DNA from: Clostridia bacterium
GTDB lineage: Bacteria > Bacillota > Clostridia > Christensenellales > Pumilibacteraceae
Reading direction: 5' to 3'
Length of the DNA: 64,000 nucleotides
Assembly: GCA_022791915.1 (NCBI GenBank)
Contig: JAAWAB010000008.1
Location: forward strand, 175,656-239,655
A program made the translations under genes and the position numbers. Below are positions 54,240 to 62,606 of this stretch, piece after piece. Within the stretch, counting starts at the first letter, position 1. The number at the start of each line of letters is the position of its first letter. The notes below the pieces were generated by a model. It saw only the letters and a list, made by a program, of their open reading frames with translations. It ran no database searches and was not told the origin of the DNA.

Positions 54240-55156
54240 TGAAACCGATTATAGAAATCAAAAAATTAACCAAGGACTACGGCGAAGGAAGAGGCGTGTT
54301 TGACGTAGATTTAACGATTTACCGCGGAGAAACATTCGGTTTTGTGGGTACGAACGGCAGCGGTAAAACAACTACAATCCGCAATATTATGGGATTTTTA
54401 CAACCAACAAGCGGTGCAGTATATGTAAACGGCAAAGAAGCGCGTTCCCATTCCAGCGAGATTGTGCGGAATATCGGATACGTTCCGGGAGAAATCGCGT
54501 TTCCCGATTTATCCACAGGCACAGAATTTTTGAGAAGTCAAGCAGAATTTTTACATACATCCGATATGTCTTATGCCGAATATTTGATTGAAAAGTTGCA
54601 ACTCGACCCACGTGCACCGCTCAAACGCATGAGCAAAGGCATGAAACAGAAAACCGCAATAGTTGCTGCTCTTATGGCAAATCCGTCCATACTCATTCTT
54701 GACGAACCTACTACGGGGTTGGACCCGTTAATGCGGGATGCGTTTTTGGAAATCGTACGTGAGGAGCATGATAAGGGCACAACAATCTTTATGAGCAGTC
54801 ATATGTTCGGCGAATTGGAAACGACATGTGACAGGGTGGCACTGATTCGCAATGGATACATTATCGATGTGGTTTCCATGCAGGACATTACGCACCGAAA
54901 AGAAAAAGAATACAAAATCGAATTTTCGACGGAAAATGATTACATTCGGTTCAAACAGCTTGACTACACGGTGGTACGCGATCAGCCGCAATATCATCAA
55001 GCTACCGTTTCCGTTACGTCCGAGCAAATAGAAAAACTATTGCGTGACCTGACAAACTACAATATTAAATTTATATCCGAAGTCACGTATAATCTGGAAA
55101 GACATTTCAAAACAATATTAAATCAAAAAAAGGAGAATGAAACTTATGTTCGGTAA
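54239..55156 (+). CDS. ABC transporter ATP-binding protein
   Basis: A 305-residue ATPase closely related to the one before, with GTNGSGKTTT (Walker A), MSKGMKQKTA (signature) and LILDEPTTGLDP (Walker B). It starts in an overlap with the upstream stop. The two ATPases share the same opening (LTKDYGEGRGVFDV and LTKNYGSGRGVFDV), so they arose by duplication and may form a heterodimer acting on the single permease that follows. Confidence 0.92.
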   Translation: MKPIIEIKKLTKDYGEGRGVFDVDLTIYRGETFGFVGTNGSGKTTTIRNIMGFLQPTSGAVYVNGKEARSHSSEIVRNIGYVPGEIAFPDLSTGTEFLRSQAEFLHTSDMSYAEYLIEKLQLDPRAPLKRMSKGMKQKTAIVAALMANPSILILDEPTTGLDPLMRDAFLEIVREEHDKGTTIFMSSHMFGELETTCDRVALIRNGYIIDVVSMQDITHRKEKEYKIEFSTENDYIRFKQLDYTVVRDQPQYHQATVSVTSEQIEKLLRDLTNYNIKFISEVTYNLERHFKTILNQKKENETYVR

Positions 55157-56699
55157 ATCGTTATTCAAACAATCATGCAAAGCAAACGGAACGATGTGGA
55201 TTATCATAACCGTTGCCGTTTGTTTCATGCTCTCGTGCGTTATGCTCATAGCGGGCAACGGAGATTTGGGAGATACAAAAGTGGTTATAGAAGACGCAAT
55301 AGTGGAGGGCGAACTCACCGCACAGACACAAGGACGGGCAATCGAATACTATTCGCTTACCGACGAAACCCTTCGATTTTTCGATTCGCGTTTTCAATCC
55401 GAATTTGCTGCTTTTTCCCAAGAAAACGATATGCAGAAAGCGATAGCTACTGCCTATACAAAAGCACTGTTCGCCGTTAAAAACGAATATTATCCGCTAT
55501 TGTTATCGCACATGGGATATGCGTCGCAGTCGGTGCAGGCACAGGAGCTTATGGGTATTGTATTCTATTCGCTGAATCCGCCCGAAACGGACGCAAACGG
55601 TATTCCGACGGGAAAAAATCAGTTCGATGACTTTTTCGATTACGGCACATTGGGAATTGCTCCGCCCGATTATACAGTATATCTTTCCGATATACTTAAC
55701 AATCCGCAACATGCCGAGCGGCGTCAAAAATATGCTATGACACAGGCGAGTATTTTTCTTGCGGGCAATATGATAAAAGAAGAGAATGTGACTCTCATAT
55801 TGAATGAATTATCGCAATACCACATTACGCCGGAAAAGTTTCATGATTTCGGATTTGACGATTTTTCGTTTATAAGAAGATTATCCGAAAATACCGTAGT
55901 AAACTATCGTGCAAATTTTGCTTATCGTTGGGAACACAAACAGGAAGACGAAACGGAAGAGAGTATCAAACAAAATCTTACGGCGGAATTGGCATGTGGA
56001 TTGCTGTCGGCACTACCCGATACGGTATCGGACGCCTTAAAAGAAATCGGAGCAGCAGATTTGTACGGTACATTGGTAGGCTCTATATTCTTTAAGATGG
56101 CTGGATTATTACTACCCATTATTTATATGATTATGACAGCAAACGCACTGATTGCAGGACAGGTGGACAGCGGTTCTATGGCGTATATTCTGGCTACGGG
56201 CACCAAGAGAAAGGAAGTTGCGTTTACGCAGGCAATGTATTTAATCGGTTCGTTACTCGCCATGTTTCTCTGCACGACACTTACAAGTGTTATTTGCTTT
56301 GCCATAGTGGACGTTAATACAAAATTGACATATGGTAAACTTTTGCTTATCAATGTCGGCGCATTCTTTGTTCTGTTTGCCATGAGCGGAATTTGCTTTC
56401 TTGCTTCCTGCGTATTCAACCGCAGCAAACATTCCATGGCATCGGGTGGCGGACTTAATATGTTTTTCTTGGTTGCAACCATGTTGGGATTGTTCGGTTC
56501 TCCCGTTTTGCCGTCTATTATTCGCATGAAAGCGTTGAATACGTTTAACTATGTTACAATCATTTCATTATTCGATGTGGTTTCCATTCTCGAAGGTACA
56601 CTGACATATCTTTGGAAATGGGGGATTCTTGTTGCAATAGGCATTATTTGCTATGTGGCGGGAAGTGTTCGCTTCGCGAAAAAAGATTTGCCACTGTAA
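55146..56699 (+). CDS. ABC-2-type transporter permease
   Basis: A 517-residue membrane protein with one N-terminal segment (MWIIITVAVCFMLSCVMLIAG), a large extracytoplasmic domain (about 45-310), and a cluster of five to six segments in the C-terminal 210 residues. This is the exporter permease layout. ATG 55146 has AGGAG at ten-base spacing; ATG 55137 is too close to it. The substrate cannot be told; operons of this form often export drugs, peptides or bacteriocins. Confidence 0.82.
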   Translation: MFGKSLFKQSCKANGTMWIIITVAVCFMLSCVMLIAGNGDLGDTKVVIEDAIVEGELTAQTQGRAIEYYSLTDETLRFFDSRFQSEFAAFSQENDMQKAIATAYTKALFAVKNEYYPLLLSHMGYASQSVQAQELMGIVFYSLNPPETDANGIPTGKNQFDDFFDYGTLGIAPPDYTVYLSDILNNPQHAERRQKYAMTQASIFLAGNMIKEENVTLILNELSQYHITPEKFHDFGFDDFSFIRRLSENTVVNYRANFAYRWEHKQEDETEESIKQNLTAELACGLLSALPDTVSDALKEIGAADLYGTLVGSIFFKMAGLLLPIIYMIMTANALIAGQVDSGSMAYILATGTKRKEVAFTQAMYLIGSLLAMFLCTTLTSVICFAIVDVNTKLTYGKLLLINVGAFFVLFAMSGICFLASCVFNRSKHSMASGGGLNMFFLVATMLGLFGSPVLPSIIRMKALNTFNYVTIISLFDVVSILEGTLTYLWKWGILVAIGIICYVAGSVRFAKKDLPL

Positions 56700-56724
56700 A
56701 AATCAAAATGTCGTTCGGAAAAAC

Positions 56725-56753
56725 TTGTTTTTGCAACGACTTAATGATATACT
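56725..56753 (+). promoter_or_regulatory. Separate promoter of the TetR-type gene
   Basis: TTGTTT at 56725-56730, a 17-base spacer, and TATACT at 56748-56753. A dyad GTCGTT / AACGAC spans the -35 region and spacer and could bind the regulator or end the upstream transcript. Confidence 0.6.
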
Positions 56754-56780
56754 GTTTTTATACCTGTAAGGGGGAGTATT

Positions 56781-57374
56781 ATGTACGAAGTCGCACAAAA
56801 AAAAAGCGATCGCAGAGTTCTTAAAACAAAGCGAGCCATACGTAACGCATTTATCAAATTACTTGCGGAAAAGGACATCAACGACATCACCGTCACAAAT
56901 ATAGCGGATGAAGCGGACATTGACCGTAAGACATTGTATAACTATTACGGTGGAATCTTTGAAATCCGTGAAGAATTGGAAAACGAATTGGCGAGTTTGC
57001 TTGACCAGGCAATAAAGGAAATTGATTTTGCCAACAACATCAAAAATCCGTTGCATATATTCGAGATTCTAACGAGTATTCTGACAGAACACCTTGAATT
57101 ATGCGGATATTTAATGAAGCTCAATGCTAATTCGCACATAGTTCGCAAAATCGACGGTGTATTACGGAACAAAGTGCGGCAAAGCATGGAAGAAGCAAAG
57201 CTGTTTTCCGATTCGTATACGCTCGATTTGTGTGCCGATTTTCTTACGGCAGGAATTTTGTCGGTGTATCAAAGTTGGTTCAATTCGGAACGCAGGCAAC
57301 CTTTGGAAAAAATCTCCAAAGACGTGGGGCGTTTGGTAGCTTACGGACTGAAAGACTTTGTAAAAGCGGATTGA
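56781..57374 (+). CDS. TetR/AcrR family transcriptional regulator
   Basis: A 197-residue regulator. The N-terminal helix-turn-helix reads TKRAIRNAFIKLLAEKDINDITVTNIADEADIDRKTLYNYYGG; the C-terminal part is helical and would hold the ligand. GGGGGAG precedes ATG 56781. Its place behind the exporter genes, and the palindromes at both promoters, suggest a local repressor that responds to an exported compound. Confidence 0.88.
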   Translation: MYEVAQKKSDRRVLKTKRAIRNAFIKLLAEKDINDITVTNIADEADIDRKTLYNYYGGIFEIREELENELASLLDQAIKEIDFANNIKNPLHIFEILTSILTEHLELCGYLMKLNANSHIVRKIDGVLRNKVRQSMEEAKLFSDSYTLDLCADFLTAGILSVYQSWFNSERRQPLEKISKDVGRLVAYGLKDFVKAD

Positions 57375-57400
57375 CAAACTTTGCCGCAATTTGGTATACT
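57371..57400 (+). promoter_or_regulatory. Sigma-A promoter of tcdA with no room for a leader
   Basis: Consensus TTGACA at 57371-57376, an 18-base spacer, and TATACT at 57395-57400. Six bases (GGCAGT) separate the -10 box from the ATG at 57407. Confidence 0.78.
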
Positions 57401-57406
57401 GGCAGT

Positions 57407-58117
57407 ATGAACAAACAACAGTTTTCAAGAACGGAATCCGTTTTCGGCGAGGCGGCAATGCAAAAACTTGCCGCTTCGCGCGTTATCGTGTTCGGAATCG
57501 GCGGGGTGGGCGGCTATACGGCAGAGGCGCTTGCCCGTTCGGGAGTGGGCGCATTGGATATTGTAGACAATGACACGGTAAGCATAACCGACATCAACCG
57601 CCAGATTATTGCTCTGCACTCCACTTTGGGACGATACAAGACCGACGTAGCCGCGGAACGGTTTGCCGACATCAACCCCGATTGTGTGGTAACGGCGCAC
57701 AAGCTGTTTTACTTACCCGAAACGGCAGACGCTTTTGATTTTACTGCCTACGATTATGTGGTAGATGCAATCGATACGGTTTCGGGAAAACTTACCATTA
57801 TCGAAAAAGCGCAAGCGTGCGGTGTGCCCGTTATCAGCGCTATGGGGGCGGGAAACAAGACGGATCCGACGGCGTTCGAAGTAGCAGACATATTTTCCAC
57901 TTCCGTTTGTCCGCTTGCAAAAGTCATGCGAAAAGAATTGAAAAAGCGGGGAATCGACCACCTGAAAGTCGTTTACTCCAAAGAAGAACCTGTTATTTCT
58001 CATCATGAAAACAAACAGGGAAAACCCGTTCCCGCCAGCACTGCGTTTGTGCCGTCGGTAGCAGGACTTATAATGGCAAGCGAAGTAATCAAAGATTTAA
58101 TCGGCTACAAAATATAA
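57407..58117 (+). CDS. tcdA: tRNA threonylcarbamoyladenosine dehydratase (TcdA/CsdL)
   Basis: A 236-residue E1-like (ThiF/MoeB) enzyme that cyclises t6A37 in tRNAs to ct6A. The adenylate-binding GIGGVGGYTAEALARSG is near residue 30, followed by DNDTVSITDINRQIIAL, and VDAIDTVSGK; the start MNKQQFSRTESVFGEAA matches TcdA proteins. The track ORF runs upstream to 57230 within the TetR gene. ATG 57407 gives the family N-terminus, has no ribosome-binding site, and lies at the predicted transcription start. Confidence 0.92.
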   Translation: MNKQQFSRTESVFGEAAMQKLAASRVIVFGIGGVGGYTAEALARSGVGALDIVDNDTVSITDINRQIIALHSTLGRYKTDVAAERFADINPDCVVTAHKLFYLPETADAFDFTAYDYVVDAIDTVSGKLTIIEKAQACGVPVISAMGAGNKTDPTAFEVADIFSTSVCPLAKVMRKELKKRGIDHLKVVYSKEEPVISHHENKQGKPVPASTAFVPSVAGLIMASEVIKDLIGYKI

Positions 58118-58125
58118 AACGATTC

Positions 58126-58153
58126 AAGCGGTTTACAACCGCTTTTTCTTTTC
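58126..58153 (+). terminator. Rho-independent terminator after tcdA
   Basis: A perfect eight-pair stem AAGCGGTT / AACCGCTT with loop TAC, followed by TTTCTTTT. Confidence 0.85.
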
Positions 58154-58210
58154 AATCGGAAAAATATAAAACAATTTTCATTGCTTGACTTTTTCTGCGA
58201 ATATAAAACA

Positions 58211-58247
58211 AATCCGAACCGTTCCGCTGAATGAATCGATTCGGATT
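58211..58247 (-). terminator. Remaining terminator of the truncated tRNA-Leu gene
   Basis: An eight-pair inverted repeat (AATCCGAA / TTCGGATT) three bases beyond the CCA end of the tRNA fragment; on the minus strand it is followed by TGTTTTATATT. Confidence 0.6.
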
Positions 58248-58249
58248 GA

Positions 58250-58304
58250 TGGTGCCCGAGACCGGGGTCGAACCGGTACGAAGTTGCCTTCACAGGATTT
58301 TAAG
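58250..58304 (-). pseudogene. tRNA-Leu(UAA) 3' fragment, probable attachment-site scar
   Basis: On the minus strand this is the 3' part of a leucine tRNA from base 32 to the encoded CCA. It has the anticodon loop CTTAAAA (anticodon TAA), the 3' arm of the anticodon stem, the long variable arm (GAAGGCAACTTC), a perfect T arm (ACCGG TTCGACC CCGGT), and acceptor strand CTCGGGC with A and CCA. The 5' half should pair as GCCCGAG and CAGGA; the adjacent sequence does not. Breaking exactly in the anticodon loop is usual for integration into tRNA genes by tyrosine recombinases. The native terminator is still present downstream. Confidence 0.85.
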
Positions 58305-58546
58305 TATTTCATCATATAGTGTACTGCGTAAAATAGCGGTGTTTTGCACTGTTTTAGGGGTATTTTAGTCCAAAAATATGGTGATATAGGGCTTAATTGT
58401 GCTTTGATGGGAACAATTGTGTGCAGAGTTCTGCATTTTTGCGAGAAAAATGCGAGAAAACCAACTTTTTATATTGTTTTAAATTGCTAGTTTTATCTAA
58501 ACATTTTTATCGCATAATTATCTCTTGATAATTTTGTATCAAGATC
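58305..58546. other. AT-rich non-coding stretch next to the tRNA fragment
   Basis: No gene is visible. Short repeated words (TGCGAGAAAAATGCGAGAAAA at 58440-58460) lie here; a diverged copy occurs at 61425-61445. Such stretches next to a tRNA scar often hold recombinase arm-binding sites, but I cannot show that here. Confidence 0.4.
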
Positions 58547-58575
58547 TTGCATTTTATTAGAAAAAATGATATAAT
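58547..58575 (+). promoter_or_regulatory. Sigma-A promoter of the leucine-rich-repeat lipoprotein gene
   Basis: TTGCAT at 58547-58552, a 17-base spacer, and TATAAT at 58570-58575. The leader is about 130 bases long. Confidence 0.75.
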
Positions 58576-58578
58576 TTA

Positions 58579-58634
58579 CACAAGCCAATATTTGTACTTT
58601 AGTACTTTCATTCTTTCTATAGTATTGGCTTGTG
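58579..58634 (+). promoter_or_regulatory. Hairpin in the 5' leader of the leucine-rich-repeat gene
   Basis: A perfect 12-base inverted repeat (CACAAGCCAATA / TATTGGCTTGTG) encloses a smaller dyad GTACT / AGTAC. It starts within a few bases of the predicted transcription start, so the mRNA would begin with a long stem. No T run follows, so it is not a usual terminator. Confidence 0.6.
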
Positions 58635-58711
58635 TGCGACAAGACTGTAATGTGCTTTTAGGCATGTTTTGCAATTGGAGCAAACTTTTTTAATTGTGGA
58701 GACAATGTGAC

Positions 58712-61252
58712 ATGAGGAAATTGAAAAATCTATTAGTAGTGATTTCGATATTAATTTGTTCTTTAATTTGCGCATGCTTAATTATAGGTTGTAGCAATAA
58801 AGAAAATTCAGGTAGTACGCCTATTATTTACACAGAAATTCTTTCTGTTGATGGCGCAGAAATAAACGATAATGAGATTTTTATGTTTGTAGATCAATCG
58901 GTAGACAGTGTAACGCTCGCCGATAAAGTGATATGTAGCTCAGAAAGTGTGTGGCGACTTTACTATGATAAGCTCGGGCAAATCGAGATTCCCACTAAAA
59001 TAGCGGCAGGCTTGAGTGGTGTGTTATCAAATGGGGATAATTTCTTTTATATAGTAGTTACATCGCTGAACGGAACACAGACGAGTTTATATGAGTTGAC
59101 AGTACACCGTAGTTATGCGGTGAATATAAATTTCTATAATGCAAATTCACTCTTAAAATCTGATACCGTATATACTGGTCATGATTATACCGTGAATTAT
59201 ACTCCCAATATAGACGGATATAATTTTAATTATTGGAAAAGTGATAACGGAAGTAAATTTGACGGTAATTTTACTGTGTGGAATAATGTCAGCCTTTATG
59301 TGGACAAGACTGCAAAGCAGTACATAGCTAGTTTAGACGTAAACGGCGGCAATGAGTTGCGGACAGATACTCAAATTGTGACTTATGACAGTGACTATGG
59401 TTTTATAGTCCCTACAAAGACGGGGTATTCTTTTATTGGTTGGTATGATGGAAATACTCTGATAACGAGTGTAAATGGTGAAAGTCTTTTAGTGTGGAAG
59501 TATACTCAAAACAAAATATTTACTGCTAAGTGGGAAGCAAACACTTATACTCTTACGGCATTGTCAGACAATTCGTGCGGCGGCACTGTTGCCGGTGGTG
59601 GTGACTATCAATATGATAGTATTGTGACGCTAACGGCAACTACTAATATTGGATACACCTTTATAGGTTGGTATGATGAGAGCGGAGATAAAGTTTCTTT
59701 GGACTTGGTATATTCTGTAAAAATGGGGGTTGATACTTCATATACGGCAAAATGGATTCAAGTCATTCCTATTAGTGAAAACATAGATAAGGGAACGGTA
59801 AGCATTCTCACGGACGCCTATAAACCAGGAGATAGTGCAACAGTAACGGCAACTACTAATATCGGATACACTTTTATAGGTTGGTATGATGAAGAAACGA
59901 AGCTTACAGGCGAGTTAAGTTATACGTTTGAAATGGCGTCAGTAAATGCTGTTTATACGGCAAAATGGATTCAAGTCATTCCTATTAGCGAAAACATAAA
60001 TAAGGGAACGGTAAGCATTCTCACGGGCACCTATAAACCAGGAGATAGTGCAATAGTAACGGCAACTACTAATATTGGATACACCTTTATAGGTTGGTAT
60101 GATGAAGAAACGAAGCTTACAGGCGAGTTAAGTTATACGTTTGAAATGCCGTCAGTAAATGCTGTTTATACGGCAAAATGGATAACAAACAAAGAAATGG
60201 AAAATTTCATATTTGTTTCTAATGTGAACTCCTGTACTATTACAGGAATAATAGATAAAACGATTAGTAAAATTATTGTGCCCGACTATGTCACTAGTAT
60301 CGGTGATGGTGCTTTCTATGGTTGCGGAAGTTTAGCGAGTATAGAGATCCCGAGTAGCGTATCAAGTATCGGTAGTGATGCATTCCGTGATTGTGGTAGT
60401 TTAGCGAATATCGATATACCGAATAGTGTATCAAGTATCGGCGATAGAGCGTTTAGTGGTTGCAGTAATTTAACGAATATAGAGATTCCCAATAGTGTGA
60501 CATTTCTCGGGGCTCAATCATTTTATGGTTGCGGCAATCTAACGAGTATAGAGCTATCCAATAGTATAACAAGTATCGGCGATGGTTCGTTTTACTCTTG
60601 CAATAGTCTAGTGTGTATAACGTTACCTAATAGTGTTACAAGTATCGGTGGAAGTGCATTCTCGGCTTGCCTTAATCTAGCTAGTGTTACGATGGGATTT
60701 AACGTTGTGAGTATTGGAGAATATGCATTCAGTTATTGTAGAAATCTAACGAGTATAGAGATACCAAATAGCGTGACAAGCATCGGAGGCGGTGCATTCT
60801 ATGAATGCAATAGTTTAACGGCGATAGAGATACCAAATAGCGTAAAGAGTATAGAGGATAATGCATTCTATAAATGCAGTAGCCTAGCAACGATAGAGAT
60901 ACCGAATAGTGTTAAGAGCATCGGTAAGTACGCATTTTTCAGTTGCAGTAGTTTAACGAGCGTAACGATAGGAAACGGGGTTGCTATCATTGGCGGTTAT
61001 TCATTCGCTAGTTGTAGTAGTTTAACGAGTATATTGATACCTAACAGTGTAACAAGCATTGAAGCTAGAGCATTCCAATATTGTAAAAATCTAGCTAGTG
61101 TAACGTTTATGAATACAAATTCATGGTCGGCAGAATATCTTACAGGGGGGAGCTATTCTTTTAAGTCAAGTGATTTGGCTAATGTTAATACTGCTGCTAA
61201 TTATTTGACGTCGACATATTCTAATTTGGAATGGACTCGTGGTTTTTATTAA
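58712..61252 (+). CDS. Surface lipoprotein with InlB-type repeats and BspA-like leucine-rich repeats
   Basis: A protein of about 846 residues. MRKLKN and a membrane segment end in the lipobox IIGC (Cys near 27), so it is probably lipid-anchored outside the cell. Residues about 130-490 hold five InlB B-type (Listeria-Bacteroides) repeats with GYTFIGWYDE and AKW. Residues about 520-800 hold at least eleven BspA-type leucine-rich repeats of 23 residues (SVTSIGGGAFYECNSLTAIEIPN type). Two InlB units are almost identical at DNA level. Composition is AT-rich, unlike the neighbours, and it is the only gene next to the tRNA scar, so it is likely acquired. ATG 58712 with GGAG upstream is preferred over the track start at 58694. 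Such proteins often mediate adhesion. Confidence 0.9.
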   Translation: MRKLKNLLVVISILICSLICACLIIGCSNKENSGSTPIIYTEILSVDGAEINDNEIFMFVDQSVDSVTLADKVICSSESVWRLYYDKLGQIEIPTKIAAGLSGVLSNGDNFFYIVVTSLNGTQTSLYELTVHRSYAVNINFYNANSLLKSDTVYTGHDYTVNYTPNIDGYNFNYWKSDNGSKFDGNFTVWNNVSLYVDKTAKQYIASLDVNGGNELRTDTQIVTYDSDYGFIVPTKTGYSFIGWYDGNTLITSVNGESLLVWKYTQNKIFTAKWEANTYTLTALSDNSCGGTVAGGGDYQYDSIVTLTATTNIGYTFIGWYDESGDKVSLDLVYSVKMGVDTSYTAKWIQVIPISENIDKGTVSILTDAYKPGDSATVTATTNIGYTFIGWYDEETKLTGELSYTFEMASVNAVYTAKWIQVIPISENINKGTVSILTGTYKPGDSAIVTATTNIGYTFIGWYDEETKLTGELSYTFEMPSVNAVYTAKWITNKEMENFIFVSNVNSCTITGIIDKTISKIIVPDYVTSIGDGAFYGCGSLASIEIPSSVSSIGSDAFRDCGSLANIDIPNSVSSIGDRAFSGCSNLTNIEIPNSVTFLGAQSFYGCGNLTSIELSNSITSIGDGSFYSCNSLVCITLPNSVTSIGGSAFSACLNLASVTMGFNVVSIGEYAFSYCRNLTSIEIPNSVTSIGGGAFYECNSLTAIEIPNSVKSIEDNAFYKCSSLATIEIPNSVKSIGKYAFFSCSSLTSVTIGNGVAIIGGYSFASCSSLTSILIPNSVTSIEARAFQYCKNLASVTFMNTNSWSAEYLTGGSYSFKSSDLANVNTAANYLTSTYSNLEWTRGFY
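59752..60177 (+). repeat. Two near-identical 213-bp tandem units inside the lipoprotein gene
   Basis: 59752-59964 and 59965-60177 encode two 71-residue InlB-type repeats that differ at only a few bases, indicating a recent in-frame duplication. Confidence 0.85.
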
Positions 61253-61748
61253 GATTTTCAGTTGCATTACTTTTTCAAGTAGTGTGTAATAATAAAAATT
61301 CAATAATAAATGCAAAGTCTATTTAAGAAGCATTGGAACCTATTTAAGACTCCAAACTACACAATGACCCAAGGGATTATGAATCCTCGGTGTCTCATGC
61401 ACTTTTTAAATAGTGAAAAACATGCGAGAAGATGCAAGAAAATCAAATATAACATCTAATTCTTTTTCTGTCGTTTGAGAGTCGAGCGTTCAAATCTGAC
61501 CCATTGTTTCATCTTAGTTGGATACAAATGTCATCTAACCAGATAAGCCGTGAAAACATAAGTTTTCACGGCTTATCTACTATAATTGTGGTTTAAGAGG
61601 CAGTATTTTTGAATTTTACTGCTGTCTTTTTGTTGTTTGGGTTAAACAGAGCTTGAACCGGTAATTGCAAAGATGTAGAAGATATAATATCAAGGGGGCG
61701 TAAATATGTTTATAGAATGCGGTCGGACGCGTAACGATACGGCGGTAA
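61253..61748. other. Non-coding AT-rich stretch after the lipoprotein gene
   Basis: No supported gene. It holds a diverged GCGAGAA repeat (61429-61445), a perfect inverted repeat (61541-61578), and at 61646-61663 a sequence resembling the T-arm part of the tRNA-Leu fragment, in the same orientation. Base composition returns to the window average at about 61690. Confidence 0.5.
61541..61578. terminator. Perfect 17-bp inverted repeat, possible bidirectional terminator
   Basis: AGATAAGCCGTGAAAAC and its exact complement around ATAA. The AAAAC/GTTTT inner ends and lack of an external T run make the terminator reading uncertain; it lies between the plus-strand lipoprotein gene and the minus-strand AraC gene. 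Confidence 0.5.
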
Positions 61749-62600
61749 TTATTGTTTTTGTGAGTCGCGTTGGCTTTTGCGGTATTGCAAGGGCGTTTGT
61801 CCGTACTGCGACTTGAACGACTTGATGAAAAAGGAGAGGGAGTCGTAGCCGCATTCTTCGCAAACGGAAAGAACGGTATCGTCGGTGTGGCGAAGCAGTT
61901 CGGCGGCATAGTCGATGCGCAAGCGGTTTAGGTACTGCACGATGGAAACGCCGGTGTACTGCTTGAAGATATTGAGAAACTGCGAATGCGAATAATTGGT
62001 TTGCGCAATTATATCGCTCACTTTTTGCGTGAAGAATGCAGGCGATTGCAAATTTTTGAGTATGTCCAAAAGCACCGGCGGCGCGTCGATTTTTTTGATG
62101 ACGTGTTGGGAAAAATATATACCGACTACCATATTCAAAATGGATTGCGACAGCCCCTCTACGGGTTGAAAATCCGTGCTCGTGTCGGCGGAATACACCA
62201 AACACAGCGTGTCGAGGTTGCGGCACAGTAGGTCTATCGACTCGCGCATAGACGCGTCTAAGCGGATATGCAACAGCCGCGAGTCGCCGTTGAGTTTGCC
62301 GTACAGATCCGCCGAATAGTTGTTGCATATTTTTTGCACCGTTTCGGACGAAAAATAGATGTCGCGGTGCAAGTGGGGCGTCGTAACGAAACGTATCTCG
62401 TGCAAGTGCTGTGGACTGAGCAAAAAAACGTCGCCCTCGGTTGCAGTGTATTTTGTTTCGTTTACGATATTGTCGGTAACGCCTTGCTCGAAAATGAGCA
62501 ATTCCCACTGGCTGTGTCGGTGGGGCGGATTGGGCGTAAAATACTCGCGGGTAATTTGGTTGCGCCCCACGGTAAGAAGTTGAACCACGTTCTTTTTCAT
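61749..62600 (-). CDS. AraC family transcriptional regulator
   Basis: A 283-residue regulator. The N-terminal cupin-like sensor holds HRHSQWELLIFEQG and DVFLLSPQHLHEIRF. The C-terminal pair of helix-turn-helix motifs contains TQKVSDIIAQTNYSHSQFLNIFKQYTG and VLSVCEECGYDSLSFFIKSFKSQYGQTPLQYR, the AraC signature. It is divergent from a solute-binding lipoprotein, so it likely controls sugar uptake. ATG 62600 has no ribosome-binding site and lies six bases behind a good -10 box. Confidence 0.93.
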   Translation of the reverse strand: MKKNVVQLLTVGRNQITREYFTPNPPHRHSQWELLIFEQGVTDNIVNETKYTATEGDVFLLSPQHLHEIRFVTTPHLHRDIYFSSETVQKICNNYSADLYGKLNGDSRLLHIRLDASMRESIDLLCRNLDTLCLVYSADTSTDFQPVEGLSQSILNMVVGIYFSQHVIKKIDAPPVLLDILKNLQSPAFFTQKVSDIIAQTNYSHSQFLNIFKQYTGVSIVQYLNRLRIDYAAELLRHTDDTVLSVCEECGYDSLSFFIKSFKSQYGQTPLQYRKSQRDSQKQ

Positions 62601-62606
62601 AAGAAT

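Noticed and set aside
58298-58304. Group I intron in tRNA-Leu(UAA) as an explanation for the split in the anticodon loop
   Set aside because: Such introns occur at nearly this position in cyanobacteria, but no 5' half of the tRNA is found within reach on the minus strand and no intron core is visible; integration scar is simpler.
60290-61090. Regularly spaced near-identical segments of about 69 bases, CRISPR-like at first sight
   Set aside because: They are in-frame codons of 23-residue leucine-rich repeats; there is no constant repeat with variable spacers.
61470-61520. A tRNA-like GTTCAAATC sequence on the plus strand
   Set aside because: The flanking bases do not pair as a T stem and no other tRNA arm is present.
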